NCBI GenBank assembly: GCA_004794785.1
Contig: SJOL01004326.1
Location: 65,098 to 129,097, forward strand
DNA: 64,000 nt
DNA from: Opisthorchis felineus
Taxonomy: Eukaryota; Platyhelminthes; Trematoda; Opisthorchiida; Opisthorchiidae
Direction: 5' to 3'
Below are positions 1 through 12,400 of this stretch, piece by piece. The notes below the pieces were generated by a model. That model ran no database searches, was not told the DNA's origin, and worked only from the letters and a program-made list of their open reading frames with translations. Every line of letters begins with the position of its first letter. Position 1 is the first letter of the stretch. The position numbers and the translations under genes are program-made.

Positions 1-2642
1 CCCACTGTTTCATTGAGTCAGCTGTGAGATACGCGTAAGGACCTCGTTGTACAGGTTAAAGGAAGTACTAGTTGTAAGACATGGTTGTGGGGCAAGAATG
101 TGACACGTTGACCAGCCTCAATAATTTCAGAGATTACAGGACTTGTCAGGACACAACGACGCATCTCTAGCTTACTACGCACTGATGATGTTACTTCGAT
201 TGGTGACGAAACGTTCGCAACCAATTTGCCCAGCATGACGAACAAAACACCAGCTATCCACACATGCCGAGTTATCAACAGTCCACTTAATAGAAAACTC
301 AACACTGTTCTAGTACGTATCCACCCTCACAAAATATTGCAATCCAGAGGACGACCTCTGGCGATAAATCAAGCTCAACCCAGTTACCAGATATAAGATC
401 ATCCTTAAGCATTACACACGCATTGAAAAATGATCGATTTTATCCGCCTGGGCAACATTCGCGTGTTACAATCAGCTGAGATGAAAATTACACGTTAAAA
501 GGCATGTAAGAGTTCGGAGATTATGGGCTAGTTTGCTGTATGTAAAAAAGCTCGCTCAGTAGAACGTTTGTGAACATAAAGAAACATGACGTTATCTGCT
601 CCAGGATTATGCGCACTTCTCTGGACTTTCGATAATAAAAGTCAATGACGGCACCAGTAGGCAAGATTAATTCGTTGGAACAGTCACGTAAGATGTGAAT
701 GTCTCGTTAAGAACGCCTGAACTATTGACCGACTGAAAAACCAGCGGCCACAAGTAAACAGCCGTGCGCAACATACGACCACATGTATTGAAAGGTACAA
801 TGCAACAATGCACTGATACAATCGGCAAACACTGTAAGGGCCGTAACCCAGACATTCGAGGCCCCAGCTGACCGCATTTGACACGAAATTGCGTTTTAGA
901 TAGACGGCAAACGTGAAACGAGCCGTGGGGATTACAAGCAGAAAGAACTAGAAAGTGGTGGAGGGAATCACCCAGCATTTCACATCCGCCCTCATGGGAC
1001 ATAAATTGGCCACACTCTCTTGGTGAGTATAAAGTTTCGTGGATAATGAAACACATAGTTGGTATAGTCGTCTTCCATTCCCGTTCCCGAAAACAGCACT
1101 CCCGACTCATTCCCCAGTGAATGTATGCGCTAGCCAGACTAAAGAATTCCCGAGTACTATGACTTATGGGTGACCACTCGACACTAGATCAACAAACGAT
1201 CAAACTGGTCAACAGTTTCTTATGTGGCTGATTAGATAGTGAGCATGATCAGTTGTGCGGCATTAAAACACCGGGAAAAGTGCGTAGGGTCTCAGAATTC
1301 ACAGCCTCTGAAATCTGTCATTTTTAAATGAAATGACTGAGTGAACACGCTGCTTGTAGGGAGGGTATGTCATGCAACACTTTCACCAGACTATCAATCA
1401 AGCCCGTTTCATTTTAACTGCCCAAAGCAAAAGATTTGTCCAGGTAGTTAGCTCGACGACATGAGCTGTCCAAGGTAAATTCATGCAGGAAGGGAATGCA
1501 TATGGTTTGGCACCGCGTTTCTATTCTTGTCACGCGTGCTCACCAATTGTGACAGGCAAGCGCCAGAAATGGTGAGCCCCGTTCATAAAGCACTCTTCCA
1601 GTAACAACGGCCTCCAAGAATATCAAAACCCGACGTGTACATTCTGAATGCACACCCAAAGCTTCGAAGCCAAACCTACTTGGAGAATTTGGTACGCAGT
1701 AAATGCATTGCGTGACGGGGATCGTCGCATTCGAGAAAAAACAGCTCAGCCGTCGTCAAAGCCGCCACGCAACTTCAGGGAAGCACGAGCGCTCTCCACG
1801 CCTAGAGAGAGGTCATCGGAAAGCCAGAGAACTCGAAACAAGGACTTCTGGTCACTAACCCACCCATCAACCACTGAGTCATCTCGTTCGTTTGAATGGA
1901 CAGTTTACTTCCGGTGGCATTTTAAGGCAGGCGTCCGTAACGTGCTAAACATATTGTAGTGAAAAATCAACCACAGCTAATTAGGGGGCGCGCTGAATGT
2001 GAAGGTGCTAAATGTGATTTCGATGTGTTGGATCAGGGCGTTGCAACCGATCATAAACAAGCTGTGGAACCTCGCGTTACAATCCCAGTGGGAGCCACCG
2101 CTCTGTGGTGATGCGCTTTCGATTTGATCCCAGTGCGGGAGAAAATGGAGCAGGAAAGCGAACTCTCCTAGATACCTTTATCTAAAGGTGAACAACACAA
2201 CATGCACACTTTCGGTTCTTACGAGGGATCGAGAGAAACTATATTGACTGTCGGGGCAATGTACGGTATTGCACCCTAACCATTCACAGAAGGCAGCAAT
2301 TATTTGTCCATGAACCTTAAGAACCATTCACACTGTGGAATAAAGCTGATCGCATCTAACAGCTGGGGCATGATTAAATTGCATCTCCGAGTGGAACTAA
2401 TTTTTCGTCAAGCACTGCGTAAGCGCCATGGAATTCGTCGTAAGCGATGGTTTGAAAAAAGTGAACCGTATCTCAAAATGAAAGAAACTTTCAGAAGTAC
2501 CGTCGTTTATGTGTGAGAGATGAAAAAGCTTCAAATTAATGAGGTTGGACTCGGCAATAAGTGATGAAGTTTACTATACGAGAATGAGCTTCGAAATCAC
2601 TAAGAATCGAGTTTCAAGCTAACAAGAATGGAACACACATAC
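1..2642. other. HUWE1 intronic sequence, no confirmed exon
   Basis: A minus frame at 305-18 contains hydrophobic residues that could stand for the next HUWE1 block, but the splice phases do not fit the exon at 2836-2643. The plus-strand frame at 1648-1959 has no family resemblance. I see no named repeat here. Confidence 0.5.
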
Positions 2643-2836
2643 CTGTAGATCCTTCCTAATGCATAGCTGATTCAACGGGAAAAGCATGCAACGATGAACC
2701 TCTTTAATGTAGCGCTCCGGATCAACCACAGTCGTCTCGTTGTCAGAGGAGCGAGCCAGCTCCGTGTTTATGTATTCCGTACTGCTCATCCGGTCAGCAC
2801 AGACAAGCCATTCCTCGAGTGTTTCGCTTAATGAGG
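2643..2836 (-). CDS. HUWE1: HUWE1 exon (194 nt), last one recognised before the edge
   Basis: The acceptor is ctccgtttccctccttgaag and the donor gtatgt. It reads SLSETLEEWLVCADRMSST, matching human GTGEFLDAWLMLVEKMVNP. About 25 variable residues follow, then RCMLFPLNQLCIRKDLQ, matching human VVTQKAAFTCIKNLW in position. Incoming phase is 1 and outgoing 0. The open frame upstream of the acceptor is intronic. Confidence 0.75.
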
Positions 2837-4970
2837 CTTCAAGGAGGGAAACGGAGAGAAACCGAAAGTTAGGTAGGTTGCGGAATTCGACGAATGCGTC
2901 CCCATATCTCGCACTTTTGAACAGCCTTTCCCTTTTTGTTCCGGCGCGACTATTCTGGTGTGAACTAAGCATATTATGTACGCCAGGGCAGGAGGATCGT
3001 CCAAACGAGAATGATTTGGAAAACGATAAAAGGTAGATTGTTGGTGCATCGTTAGTGGCAGACGAGAAGCAACCAATTAATCTGTCTGACTACCATGCAA
3101 CACTAATCACATTCTGCGCAACATAATACCAGTTAAATGCAATCCCTATAACACAAGAGGATCATACGGTCGAATTAATTATCAACAGACTATTGGAGTA
3201 CACAAGATGTAGTCCTAAAAGGCATCTGCGGTTGATGTGGGGAAGTTAAACTTTGACATCCTGTGTTTGTGTTGGCGTAGGGTTTTCTACAGTATGGCAA
3301 TACCAACCTAATGAAATGCAGTCTGTCAACAAAGCAAACAAGATCTCTCACTTGTCCAGAGAACTGACTAAAAGGCGAGCGTAATCCTTCTTGAGAGAAG
3401 CAATGGCCGAAATGCGTAAAGCCAGAGCCCACGGCAGTTTCAGTATTGTTATCGCTATGTGGGTTATTGACAAAAACGAAGCACCTTCATCTTTGGCACA
3501 ATGCACTTGAGGCTAACAACGATGAAGGACCGAAACCCGGAATCATTTTAGAAAAGTTATACTCAGGTAGCGAGGTTGCGGTGACGTGCACCCAACTGAA
3601 CTTATTAGGGGTATGCTTTAAACACTCTCTCATCGTCAACAGCAGTTTTTACAATCATTTGGACAAGTTTCAACAGCCTTGACAACTAACCCAAAGAACC
3701 TATCAGAGGTTGCCAGTTCGTAGCAGTACCGAAGTAAAGCGTTTATTATGCTCTATTAATTAGGAGGGCATACTCACGCACGAGTTACTTGTCCCTCACA
3801 GTAACGAAGAGTTTTGGTTTCAAATAAAATAAAACTGAACGCAACACAAGTCGCCCAGCAACACTCCAAGTTCAGTGGAGGTTTCATCCTTGAGGTGAAG
3901 TCAGTTGATGCTGAAAAGCTGAGAAGCACCGTGTGGCTGTGTCATCCCTGTCGGGAATGATAAACAGCGCGCACTTCATAAATCTCTAGGAAGGTCCGAA
4001 CACTTCATTCTAGGACCGCCTCGAGTAAAGTCTGGAACTATGTTAACGATAGTCGGAACCGCAACAGGCTGTCAGAGGAGACCAAAAGGGATCCCTTCTT
4101 TACTACCACAAACTTAAAAGCATTGGAGGATAAGCAAAATGTGAGGAACACTGAGTAATGGTTGAGAAACATTAGCAGTTTTCGCCGGTCACAACACTCG
4201 ACTGACAGTTTTAATAACTGGAATCACTGTTCACTACCATTCACAAATCTATCAATCTCCACTTATTGAACTATTCCGCACAATTCTTTGGAAGGTCTAT
4301 TCCTCCGGTACCTGCTGCCTACCTGCAAGGAATCAGCCATGGGTGAGGACAAATCGAAAGTGCTGAAAGAAAAATCATAGATGAGAGCTAAATTACCCCC
4401 CGGTTTTTCTGGCCCAACTAACGTAATATTGATAGGAGATTATCACAACTCAGCATCTTAGTAGGAAAAAAAGATTTAAAGGAAACACATTATTCACCAA
4501 ATATTTGCAGGAGGTATACCATAAAAATACCCAAAAACGGTGGCGACCAGTTTATTTGACCACGCCTATTTTCAATCACAGACTGACTGCTCATCGATCA
4601 AACACGACACACATCAAACTAATAATCAGTTGGAAATAAACAAATGAAAGTTCTATGGAAATGATGTGTTCATCATCCCGCGTCCAAGCAGATAAGTAAT
4701 TCTACCGAGCACGCGACAGCCCGCGACGATGCAACTGACCATTGTGGGTACTCATTAGGCTAGATCGATCAACACCAAGCTAATGTATCAGCTTATGCGT
4801 TCGCTGTTCGGTTATGTGTTCGGTGTGTTATGTGTTCAGTGTTATGTCTCGGGAAAATATATGACAATCCAGCCATAAACTCGGCAATCTTGATCCGGAA
4901 GTCCTATGATTTCCCAAGTAAATGAACAATACAAAAACTAGTCCAACTATCTCACTTTAAGCAAGCTTAC
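2837..4970. other. HUWE1 intron sequence
   Basis: AT-leaning unique-looking sequence with no recognised exon or repeat. One short exon is expected somewhere here, to bridge phase 2 (tentative 4971 exon) to phase 1 (2836 exon). Confidence 0.45.
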
Positions 4971-5043
4971 CATCGGAAGAAAGTAGGATAATGGCTGTGA
5001 CAAAATTCTGCAACCACCATCGTTTCCGGTCTCAGACTATCCG
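4971..5043 (-). CDS. HUWE1: Possible HUWE1 exon (73 nt, tentative)
   Basis: The acceptor is gctttcggccactcag and the donor gtaagc. In the frame taking incoming phase 1 (as left by the 13366 exon) it reads DSLRPETMVVAEFC and HYPTFFRW. This loosely resembles human DERKYPYHLMLQKFLC and NALFETFNW. The similarity is weak, outgoing phase 2 does not fit the 2836 exon directly, and at least one exon would still be missing on each side. Confidence 0.35.
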
Positions 5044-7084
5044 CTGAGTGGCCGAAAGCAACCACCTTTCGTATGGGAGTTGCCGTATTCAGTTTGAAAC
5101 CCAGCAGATATAAAAAAGATCGAAATCCAATCCAAGTATTTCGGTTGTCCATTGCTCACCCTTGAGCATATACCCCTATTATGAGCACGGTAATTAAGAA
5201 GTAGCTCACTTCTTCCAAACGGAAGAAGTGAGCTACTTCTCATTAGGTCCCTAAAAGCTCTTCGACAGCCCAGGACCTGGTTTTTCTTTCATGAGGCTCA
5301 TCACGCAAGTACAGTCCTGTAGTTGAGTCAACTTTATGTTCTTCTTGAACCTAAGTTGTACTCGAATTGCACTCATTTGCACACCAGTTTGGTTTTAACG
5401 GGAGATTTGATTGAATTCAGCTGAATCTCTTGTTTATGGTAGTCTTCAGTTAAGTCTCCCTGTAAAACGCAATCAGATTGCAAATAAGTGTAGCTCACCA
5501 ACTCGTTTCTTGTTTATAAAGGCTGAATGACAAGGCCCAGCACGACCAGATTTCGTAGCCCGCTGGATCATTAGACCCTGTGGAGGGTTCTTATAAGCCA
5601 AAATGAAATGTTAAAATCCTAAGATCCAATCATTTTGTCTGACTGTTTTTCAGCCTGATATGTTACGTTTCAGGTAAACGTCTACAGGCATTCAAGTGAC
5701 CATGCCGTTAAGGTCACGCCTCACCAAGCTTTCCAAAAATACTCCCTGTATAGGACACGAACGTATACCACTACCTTCAAGCAGTATTAGAAGGATGGTA
5801 GATTGATGAAGCAGCCATGTCGTTTATCAGGGAAAACAGGAGAACTTGCATGCAGGTTTTAGTGGGGCAAGCATCCAGACTGGAACCTGGGTGGTATTCA
5901 TACTGAAGCAGCGCCTCATACACAGACAGATCAAATTACTTTTGTTTAATGTAGTACAGCCGAGTTTTAGCTCGGTATCGTTTCCTGCTAACCATTACTC
6001 GGAATACTCTTAATTATGGTTTCTGTTGCCGCAGGGTGTTGTAAGATCCTTCGGAAAAACAAGAATTGAGATGTCTCCTAGAAACAGATGTAGAAAATCG
6101 GAGTACATAACTAAACGGGATAGTAGATAACAGGCTCCTTTGAAAAATGGTTTCACAATTTTGTCTCCAACCAATTTGTCGAAAAAACACGTTTTTGGCC
6201 TTTCAGCTGCTAATTTGTGGTGCTAAAAAACAAAAGGAGCTACATCATATCGTCTGTTGATTGACTGCGCGCCTCCGTAACATCTGGTAAATTGGAATTT
6301 GGAACAAAGGTCGTTTTGCTTCATTCAGCTATGTGTAAAGTTCCGACAGTCGGAGAAATAATGGTGGGAAAATAATTTATCGTTCGATTTTGTCCTGCCC
6401 CGGCCAATAACATTTAGAAGAGCCAATCTAGCACACAGTCGAATTCTCCTTTAAAGTAGAGAAGCGCCATTGTTGGTTGGTGGTATCCGTGGTGGTAACG
6501 CAACCCCGGAATTGCGCCTCACATGTCAGAGAGAGGCACAGGAAGCCGGTGGCCTTGTTACGATAGGCATGAGACCTTTGCAAATGGTTGCAACAGTGGT
6601 TCGGGAAGTTTTTTGGAACACGGATACGACCAACAAGTGGCCACGGTTCTGTGAAAAGCGCTCTTGTTTCCAAAAACAAGTGAGCAACCTAGTCAAGACA
6701 GATCACAAGGAGTCCCCTCTATCTTTGAATTAGGCTGGGAGAGCCCACTGATCTCATCAGCATAGGTATATTAGTAGTTCGGAAACTGATGGGGCTTCTA
6801 AACTCACAGACCAAGGCATAAGATAGGCGAGTCGAGTGAAACACATGAGGATAAGGATAGACCAAACTGTTGTTGAGAATATTACGTCCAGCGATCTAGG
6901 CCCCGGTGTTTGTTATACATTCACTGATTCACTGATTACCTCACTAACGAAAGGTCATTTAGGTCCAGTTGTGCTGATTTTCCGAAACAGCTTCCACGCA
7001 TTCCCAACGGCATTGCCTCAGTCATTTCGTAAAGTTTCTGGCTCCGTAATGCTTCTTTGTCCACACACAAGATGCGTTGGAGTC
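5044..7084. other. Intron sequence with a perfect foldback
   Basis: Apart from the inverted repeat at 5197-5240 nothing is recognised. The open frames at 6428-6733 on both strands have no family similarity. Confidence 0.5.
5197..5240. repeat. Perfect 20 bp inverted repeat with 4-base loop
   Basis: The left arm 5197-5216 begins agaagtagct and the right arm 5221-5240 is its exact reverse complement, beginning ggaagaagtg. The loop is aaac (5217-5220). Twenty of twenty arm positions pair. No flanking repeat was recognised. Confidence 0.95.
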
Positions 7085-8890
7085 GACGTCTAATTGATCA
7101 CCTAGCCGGGTTGTATTCTGAGCCTTAAGGGATACAGCGCTTCGTATCAAGAGGTGCAGTCACGAAGAAACTGGACCTTACCGTGGTGTAACAGCTTGTG
7201 TGCCTCGGTGACCGGTTGAGCTATACAGGGGAGGAGTATCCGTGCGACACTCGTAGTCCCTCATACAAAGTTGGTCAATGATTAGAGATTTGCACAAAAC
7301 AGTCTCCCGGCCCTTCAGGTTGGGGGTTGGAACATGTGTGGCGACTCGTTCCATAAAAATGGTAATCTACCTGCATTTCCCGCCAAACGCCGTTGACTTG
7401 CGGTCACGCTTTTGAGCTAAAGGCTTTGGTTGAGGACCCTAATCGCCATTCTGTCTGGTAAGGGCACCCTGACAGTAGCATAGCCCTCGTACAACCATGT
7501 TACTTATAAGTGGTTGTACGGCGGTGAAGGATCGGTGTCAACACTAACGTTGCAGCCTACGATGATGAGTGATCGTTTAGGAAATCCAGTGGTTTCCGTG
7601 TACTTCATCGCAAACACCCCAAACAGAGTTTCCGACGCCACGAAGAGTTGCAGTTATCTGATCGCGGCAGGCATTGCATAGTAGGTTTTGGTACGTTTCT
7701 CAAACTTGTGACTTGCAAAGCTTTTGCACTGTTAAACAGAGTTCTTTGTGTGATTTCCTGGGAAAATTTAATAAAAATCTGCACCGAACGAGGGTGAGGT
7801 CTGAATCAACCTGCCTAGTCCAAAACGATCGGAAACCATGGACTAAACCGAGCCATCGGTAGCTGAGGGCGATGTGGTCAACTTGACTCCGAGGCTACTC
7901 AGCAGCTGGGAGACGCCAGATAGTACAACGGCGCTCATTGCGTCTAAACGCAGTACTGCTTAGAGACACCTGGCGACCGGTAGAAAATTGCAAGACACTC
8001 ACCAGTATCACTGCGTTTTGCGTCCAGTCTAAATATGCCACTCAAGCGTATCATTCATGCATTGAGGTATTCTGTTTGTACATTGAAACCTTTTATTATC
8101 ATGACTATAACTGAACTTTTCGTGGTGGGCGAGTGGTCAGTTCTCGATTGAAGGTGTCTTTCGATTAACCAGAGCGATACATTGCTGGCGAAAATAGCAC
8201 ATAGTATTTCGACCAGTCGAGTAATGAGACCTCAGCTCGCAAAGTGAGTACTACAGTAACAGCGGCCTAACCCGCTGCATGGCTGCAGGATCACCCGATT
8301 TTCGTAATCGATAGTATCTTGATATAAAGAGCATCACAAGCTCAACAACTGCACTTGAACTTTGTATTCGAGGTTCAGAGATGCAACGGATGTCGACTCA
8401 GAGCAGCAAGAGCAGCTTGTTGATCGGTCTACCGAAAAGTTCGCACGCTAACGGTTGAGATGAAAAGAGGAGAATGTGGAGCGATAGATCTTAACGGTGG
8501 CGTGCGCTGTATCAATTTCCTAGATGTTTGACTGACGTGCGTGCGACTGGGATCTACAGAAAAGTGATTATTATGCGAAGGGAGAGGGGAGTTAAGAGAT
8601 AACAATCAGGGAACATGGAAGACGTCAGCAGTTGTATGTTTTCGCTTATCCGACCCGCTGCATGCAGCGAATGAAGTGACTAGGTTGTGGCATGGAGACA
8701 AGTTTCTGAAGTCCATGGCTGTGTCTGGGCTGAGATACTGCCACGAGACCCGCTCCAGAATGATTAGGGTCCTCAAACAAAGTGTTTGGCTCAAAAGCCT
8801 GACTACAGAGCGGTGATGGTTGCCGTAAGACTACTGGTTTGGACCGAATTCTAAGGAAGTTACCAGACTTGTTCCAACTCTCAACCATGG
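7085..8890. repeat. Unnamed ~1.8 kb dispersed repeat, copy 1 (interrupted)
   Basis: Colinear with 37290-38990. Shared anchors are a block around 7765-7835 (aatttaat, caccgaac, tctgaatcaacctg, tagtccaaa) found again at 37526-37592; 7890-7980 with 37910-37985; 8015-8215 with 38000-38200 (attgaaggtgtctttcg versus attgaaggcatttcgg, then agtatttcgaccagt); and 8340-8440 with 38375-38475 (agagcagcttgttg). Copy 1 carries an extra segment at about 7170-7560 resembling the LINE 5' region at 31.5 and 33.1 kb, so that is a nested insertion. No coding domain was recognised. Confidence 0.75.
7170..7560 (+). repeat. RTE LINE 5' region fragment inserted in the copy-1 repeat
   Basis: Matches 31540-31800 and 33090-33330 in order: an agtctcccggccct / agtctcctggccct block, then gttggaacatgtg, then aaaggctttggttgaggaccctaatcg, then tcgtacaacc. 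At the other two sites the same sequence lies just upstream of RTE endonuclease coding remnants, so it is probably the 5' untranslated region of that family. Here no coding sequence follows. Confidence 0.6.
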
Positions 8891-10069
8891 GGGGCCAGCA
8901 GACTGTTTGTTAGTTCTCTTAGTTAATCAACCTGGTAAAACAGCTTCTGTTCATCCTTCAGTACGGTTCAATGGGTTATTGAGATACGCAAACGATGGCA
9001 CGGCAGACCATATTCAGTATCTTTGTTACAGGACACTTCATGCAGCTAATTTGTTCTTGGTAAGCTTGTGGTTTCGACATGTTCAGCAGTCTACTACTAA
9101 GACATGATCTTACCTTTAAAGCCCACCTCGTTCGATTATGGCATCGGTGTTAACCACTGATGTCATGCTGTCGATGATGATGATGATTTCATTGATGACC
9201 CCCTTGCGTGAAACGGATTATGCGGATTCATTACCTTCATCCGCCTCAAGCGTAATCCTGCAATGCCTGTACAACTTAATGGTAAACGTCGAATGAAGTG
9301 AATCACAACGAGGGGCTGCGAGATAGACTTGATGAGAAAGCCTGTATGAGTTGGTGCTGGTGCACAGAGAGGGTAGGACTGCTGCTAGCCAGGTTAGCAA
9401 ATCGTTCAATTATTGCTGCTCCCGCAGCGCACATTAATCTTCTAGCAGCTGAAAAATAATTGCCAACCTCTCCAATGAGCTTTGCGAAACTAAAAAGGCT
9501 GCTAAATCTGAAATTCAGACCATGATTAAGCTCGCGCCAGGTAACAGTTAGTTGATGGCTCTTCAGACATTTTTACACGGTGTAAACCAGCTACATCTTT
9601 TATGAAATGACAAGAGAGGATAGTTATGTGGATCGATCGACATGGGTGACAAAATTCAACAAATACCTCGTTGTTACGTGTAGTATATTGATAACACGGT
9701 CTCATACAGTCTTGCTTAAAACAGTGGATAAAAAAGTTGTAGATAGAGATGGACTCAAATTGAAACTCATATTTACAACTCTTCGTCAAACCAGTCGACG
9801 AACTCCCATTGATTTAGTTTTCCCAAATTTGTAAATCATCCAGTGGTCAATCATACTACTTCAACGACTGGTCAGCCCACAGCAAATATCCCGCGGGACA
9901 AGGAAACAATGCTCACATTTAGCAAAGTAACCAAAAATCCATTCGTCAGCTATAAACCGTGTATCACAGGCACATTGATTCCAGCTGCTACAGTTTCAAT
10001 CACCGGAAAGTGGGAGAGTGCGGGAGACAAGGCCAAGCCTTGGAGGTGATGGCATGTTCTGTTAGATCG
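8891..10069. other. Intron sequence, nothing recognised
   Basis: Contains a short tga/atg-rich stretch near 9172-9190. Open frames at 8907-9107 and 9526-9834 (both strands) have no family resemblance. Confidence 0.4.
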
Positions 10070-11520
10070 GGAATCGGGTAACCACACATTGAAGGCGATA
10101 GTTTTGATGCATGAGCGCCACAGACTGCGCGATTTGGCCATTTCTGCCAGTGTCATTTACCATTGGTGAGTTGAGTCCCGGAGTCATCACCCAGGGAGGC
10201 GGCAGTTGTCGACCAGACTCACTTTACTGCCCGATGTTTTCATACTTCGTTGCCAGGTCATACACTGTCCACCTCTCTGTCGCTTCCATTCAGCACAGAG
10301 CTGGGCGAAAAGAGCTCTGCGACACAGACAATCTTCTGGCATGCGAACTACATGCCTAACCAGCGTAACCTATTAAGCGTGAGTAATTCATCTATCGCGG
10401 AAAAGTTCCGTCTTCCAGAGACCATCCGGCGTACTTCAGCATTACTAGTCCGATGTTCCCACCAGACCCGACCAATGCTCCGAAGGCACCGATGGTCGAA
10501 CACTAACACATTTCGTATGTTTTCTGCTCGTAGAGGCATCGTCTCTGACCCATAAAGCAGTATGGATCGCACTGCCGTAGTGCGAACTCTGCCCTTGATA
10601 GACAAATTCACGTCACGTCGGCGACACAGGTGTCGGAGGTTGGTAAAAGCTGCTCTGGGCTTCCCGATTCGAGGAATAATCTCATCTCCAGCCAATCCAA
10701 CCGAACTTATACAACTGCTCAGGTAAACAAATCTGTCTAATATTTCGATTGGCTCGCCTGTAAGCATGAGGTTTCGGTTTGATCCCACCCAGTCTTGTAG
10801 CAGCACTTTACACTATGAAGGTGTGAAGCGCATGCCAAACCGTGCGGCAGAGTTATTTAGGTTATTTAAAATCGTTTGCATTACGGAAGGGTCTGAACCA
10901 AGTAGAGCAATATCGTCCGTATGCTCAATGTCTGTGAGGGAACGCACCGGGAACATTTCGACTCCCGAGGTTTCAGAGACAGGCAGAGAAATCTCAAGCA
11001 GCGGATCAATGGCAAAGCTGAAGAGGAAAGGTGAGAGAGAGCGGCCTTGTTTTACACCACTGGACATGGTGAACTCGGGCAAAACCTTGCCGTATACTCG
11101 TACGCGCCCACAGGAGTTCGCATACACTGCCCTTATAAGGGATATAAATTTGGAAAGGACACGTTTGATCGCCAAAGTTTCTGACGATCGACGGAATCAA
11201 AAGCAGCTTTCAGATCACGAAACACGATCAACATGGGACGTCTGAAAGAGTGGCGCTGTTCAAAAATTCGTCTCAACGTAAAGATATGGCCGATGCATCC
11301 TCGACCAGAGCGAAACCCAGCTTGATTCTCACGAATCTGTCTCTCCCGATAATCGATCAATCCACGCAAAATAATTCCATAGAGCACCTTAAATGCGACG
11401 GATACCATGCTGATACCACGATGGTTTTCACAAAGTAACCGACATAAACTGATAAAGTACAAAACCAATTGTTGAGGTCCTGTTGACTGTGGTAAACTGG
11501 TATAATCACGTGCCATCAAA
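10070..11520 (-). mobile_element. RTE-type LINE, 5'-truncated and frameshifted
   Basis: A decayed non-LTR retrotransposon reverse transcriptase reading leftwards. Segment 1 (about 11460-11180) has CENHRGISMVSVAFKVLYG, ENQAGFRSGRGC and DLKAAFDSVDRQKLW. A frameshift near 11175 leads to segment 2 (11175-10813) with SGVKQGRSLSPFLF and the catalytic box as HTDDIALL (10923-10912), where active copies have YADD. Segment 3 (10806-10348) has the tail RSILLYGSETMPLRAENIR, typical of RTE-clade elements. A further tail (RRALFAQL, GWVMTPGL, DTGRNGQIAQ) runs to about 10070. It lies in a HUWE1 intron on the same strand as the gene and cannot be active. Confidence 0.88.
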
Positions 11521-12067
11521 CTAGTGATTCGTTGGTTCTAGCTTTGCCTCCCTCTATCATGGGAACAACATATCACATAATCAAATAGAGGCTGAAATAA
11601 AAGGCTATAAGCGGTTGACATGACTGACTCAAGGCGATGGGTTCGCGACGAAAGATGCCTGCGTCTATCCAGGAACTAAGTGAACAGTGAACTAGTTGCT
11701 CAGCACACCAACCATCCTGAAGGTAGAACAAACACAAAAAACATTACCGCTGGTATACATCAACCTGGCTCATTGACAGTTAATGGCAGTATCATGAGCA
11801 TTTTCATTCCTTGTCGGCGTAGGACTCACATGACGTAAAAATGACTGACAGCTGGCTACGAAGACAAGACGGACCGGTCTAGAAGAACGATTGTTGCAAC
11901 ATCACACTCCCTTCCGGGTAGCAACGCTGGATACGTCAATACGAACCCTAATATCTTTCACCAGACGATGATGTTTACTTCAGATCCCCATGAAATCAAA
12001 ATTCCACCCTTCAGTAAACAGCATCCATAGGTCCGACGTAGGATTGTGTATTGGTTAGTTCAAAGCT

Positions 12068-12071
<4 letters not shown>

Positions 12072-12113
<42 letters not shown>
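12072..12113. repeat. (TG)21 microsatellite
   Basis: Uninterrupted tg dinucleotides, about 21 units, inside a HUWE1 intron. Confidence 0.98.
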
Positions 12114-12114
<1 letters not shown>

Positions 12115-12309
12115 TTTTGGACTCACGCCGGGCAGCAAAATTCTGTTCCGATGCAAAGCTCTGTTAATGTAACTAGTCACAAGGGCTATTTCCATCTGCG
12201 AAGTCTTCATTCGATGAGTCAGTCAACACGTGACTACGTCGTATGGATCCGGTGACTGAAGGATGAATGGAGCTATATCCTAGGTACGGATTAATCACAG
12301 TGCTGATCA

Positions 12310-12400
12310 GCCGCTCGTGGCCGAACGGTTAGGCGTTCAAAATACTAGCCGGGAGGTCGCGGTTTCGAAACCTCCTGGAGCTTCGTCCGACACACACTGA
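12310..12400 (+). repeat. tRNA-like SINE head or tRNA pseudogene
   Basis: It has an internal RNA polymerase III promoter layout. An A-box-like tggccgaacggttaggcg lies at 12317-12334 and a B-box-like ggtttcgaaacc at 12361-12372, about 44 bases apart. No convincing acceptor stem pairs around it, so it is a SINE head or relic, not a working tRNA gene. The 3' extent is unclear. Confidence 0.5.

Noticed and set aside
18..305. Minus-strand open frame that might be the next HUWE1 exon
   Set aside because: The hydrophobic pattern is similar to the human block after the 2643 exon, but no acceptor gives the required phase 0 in this frame and no residue-level motif is shared.
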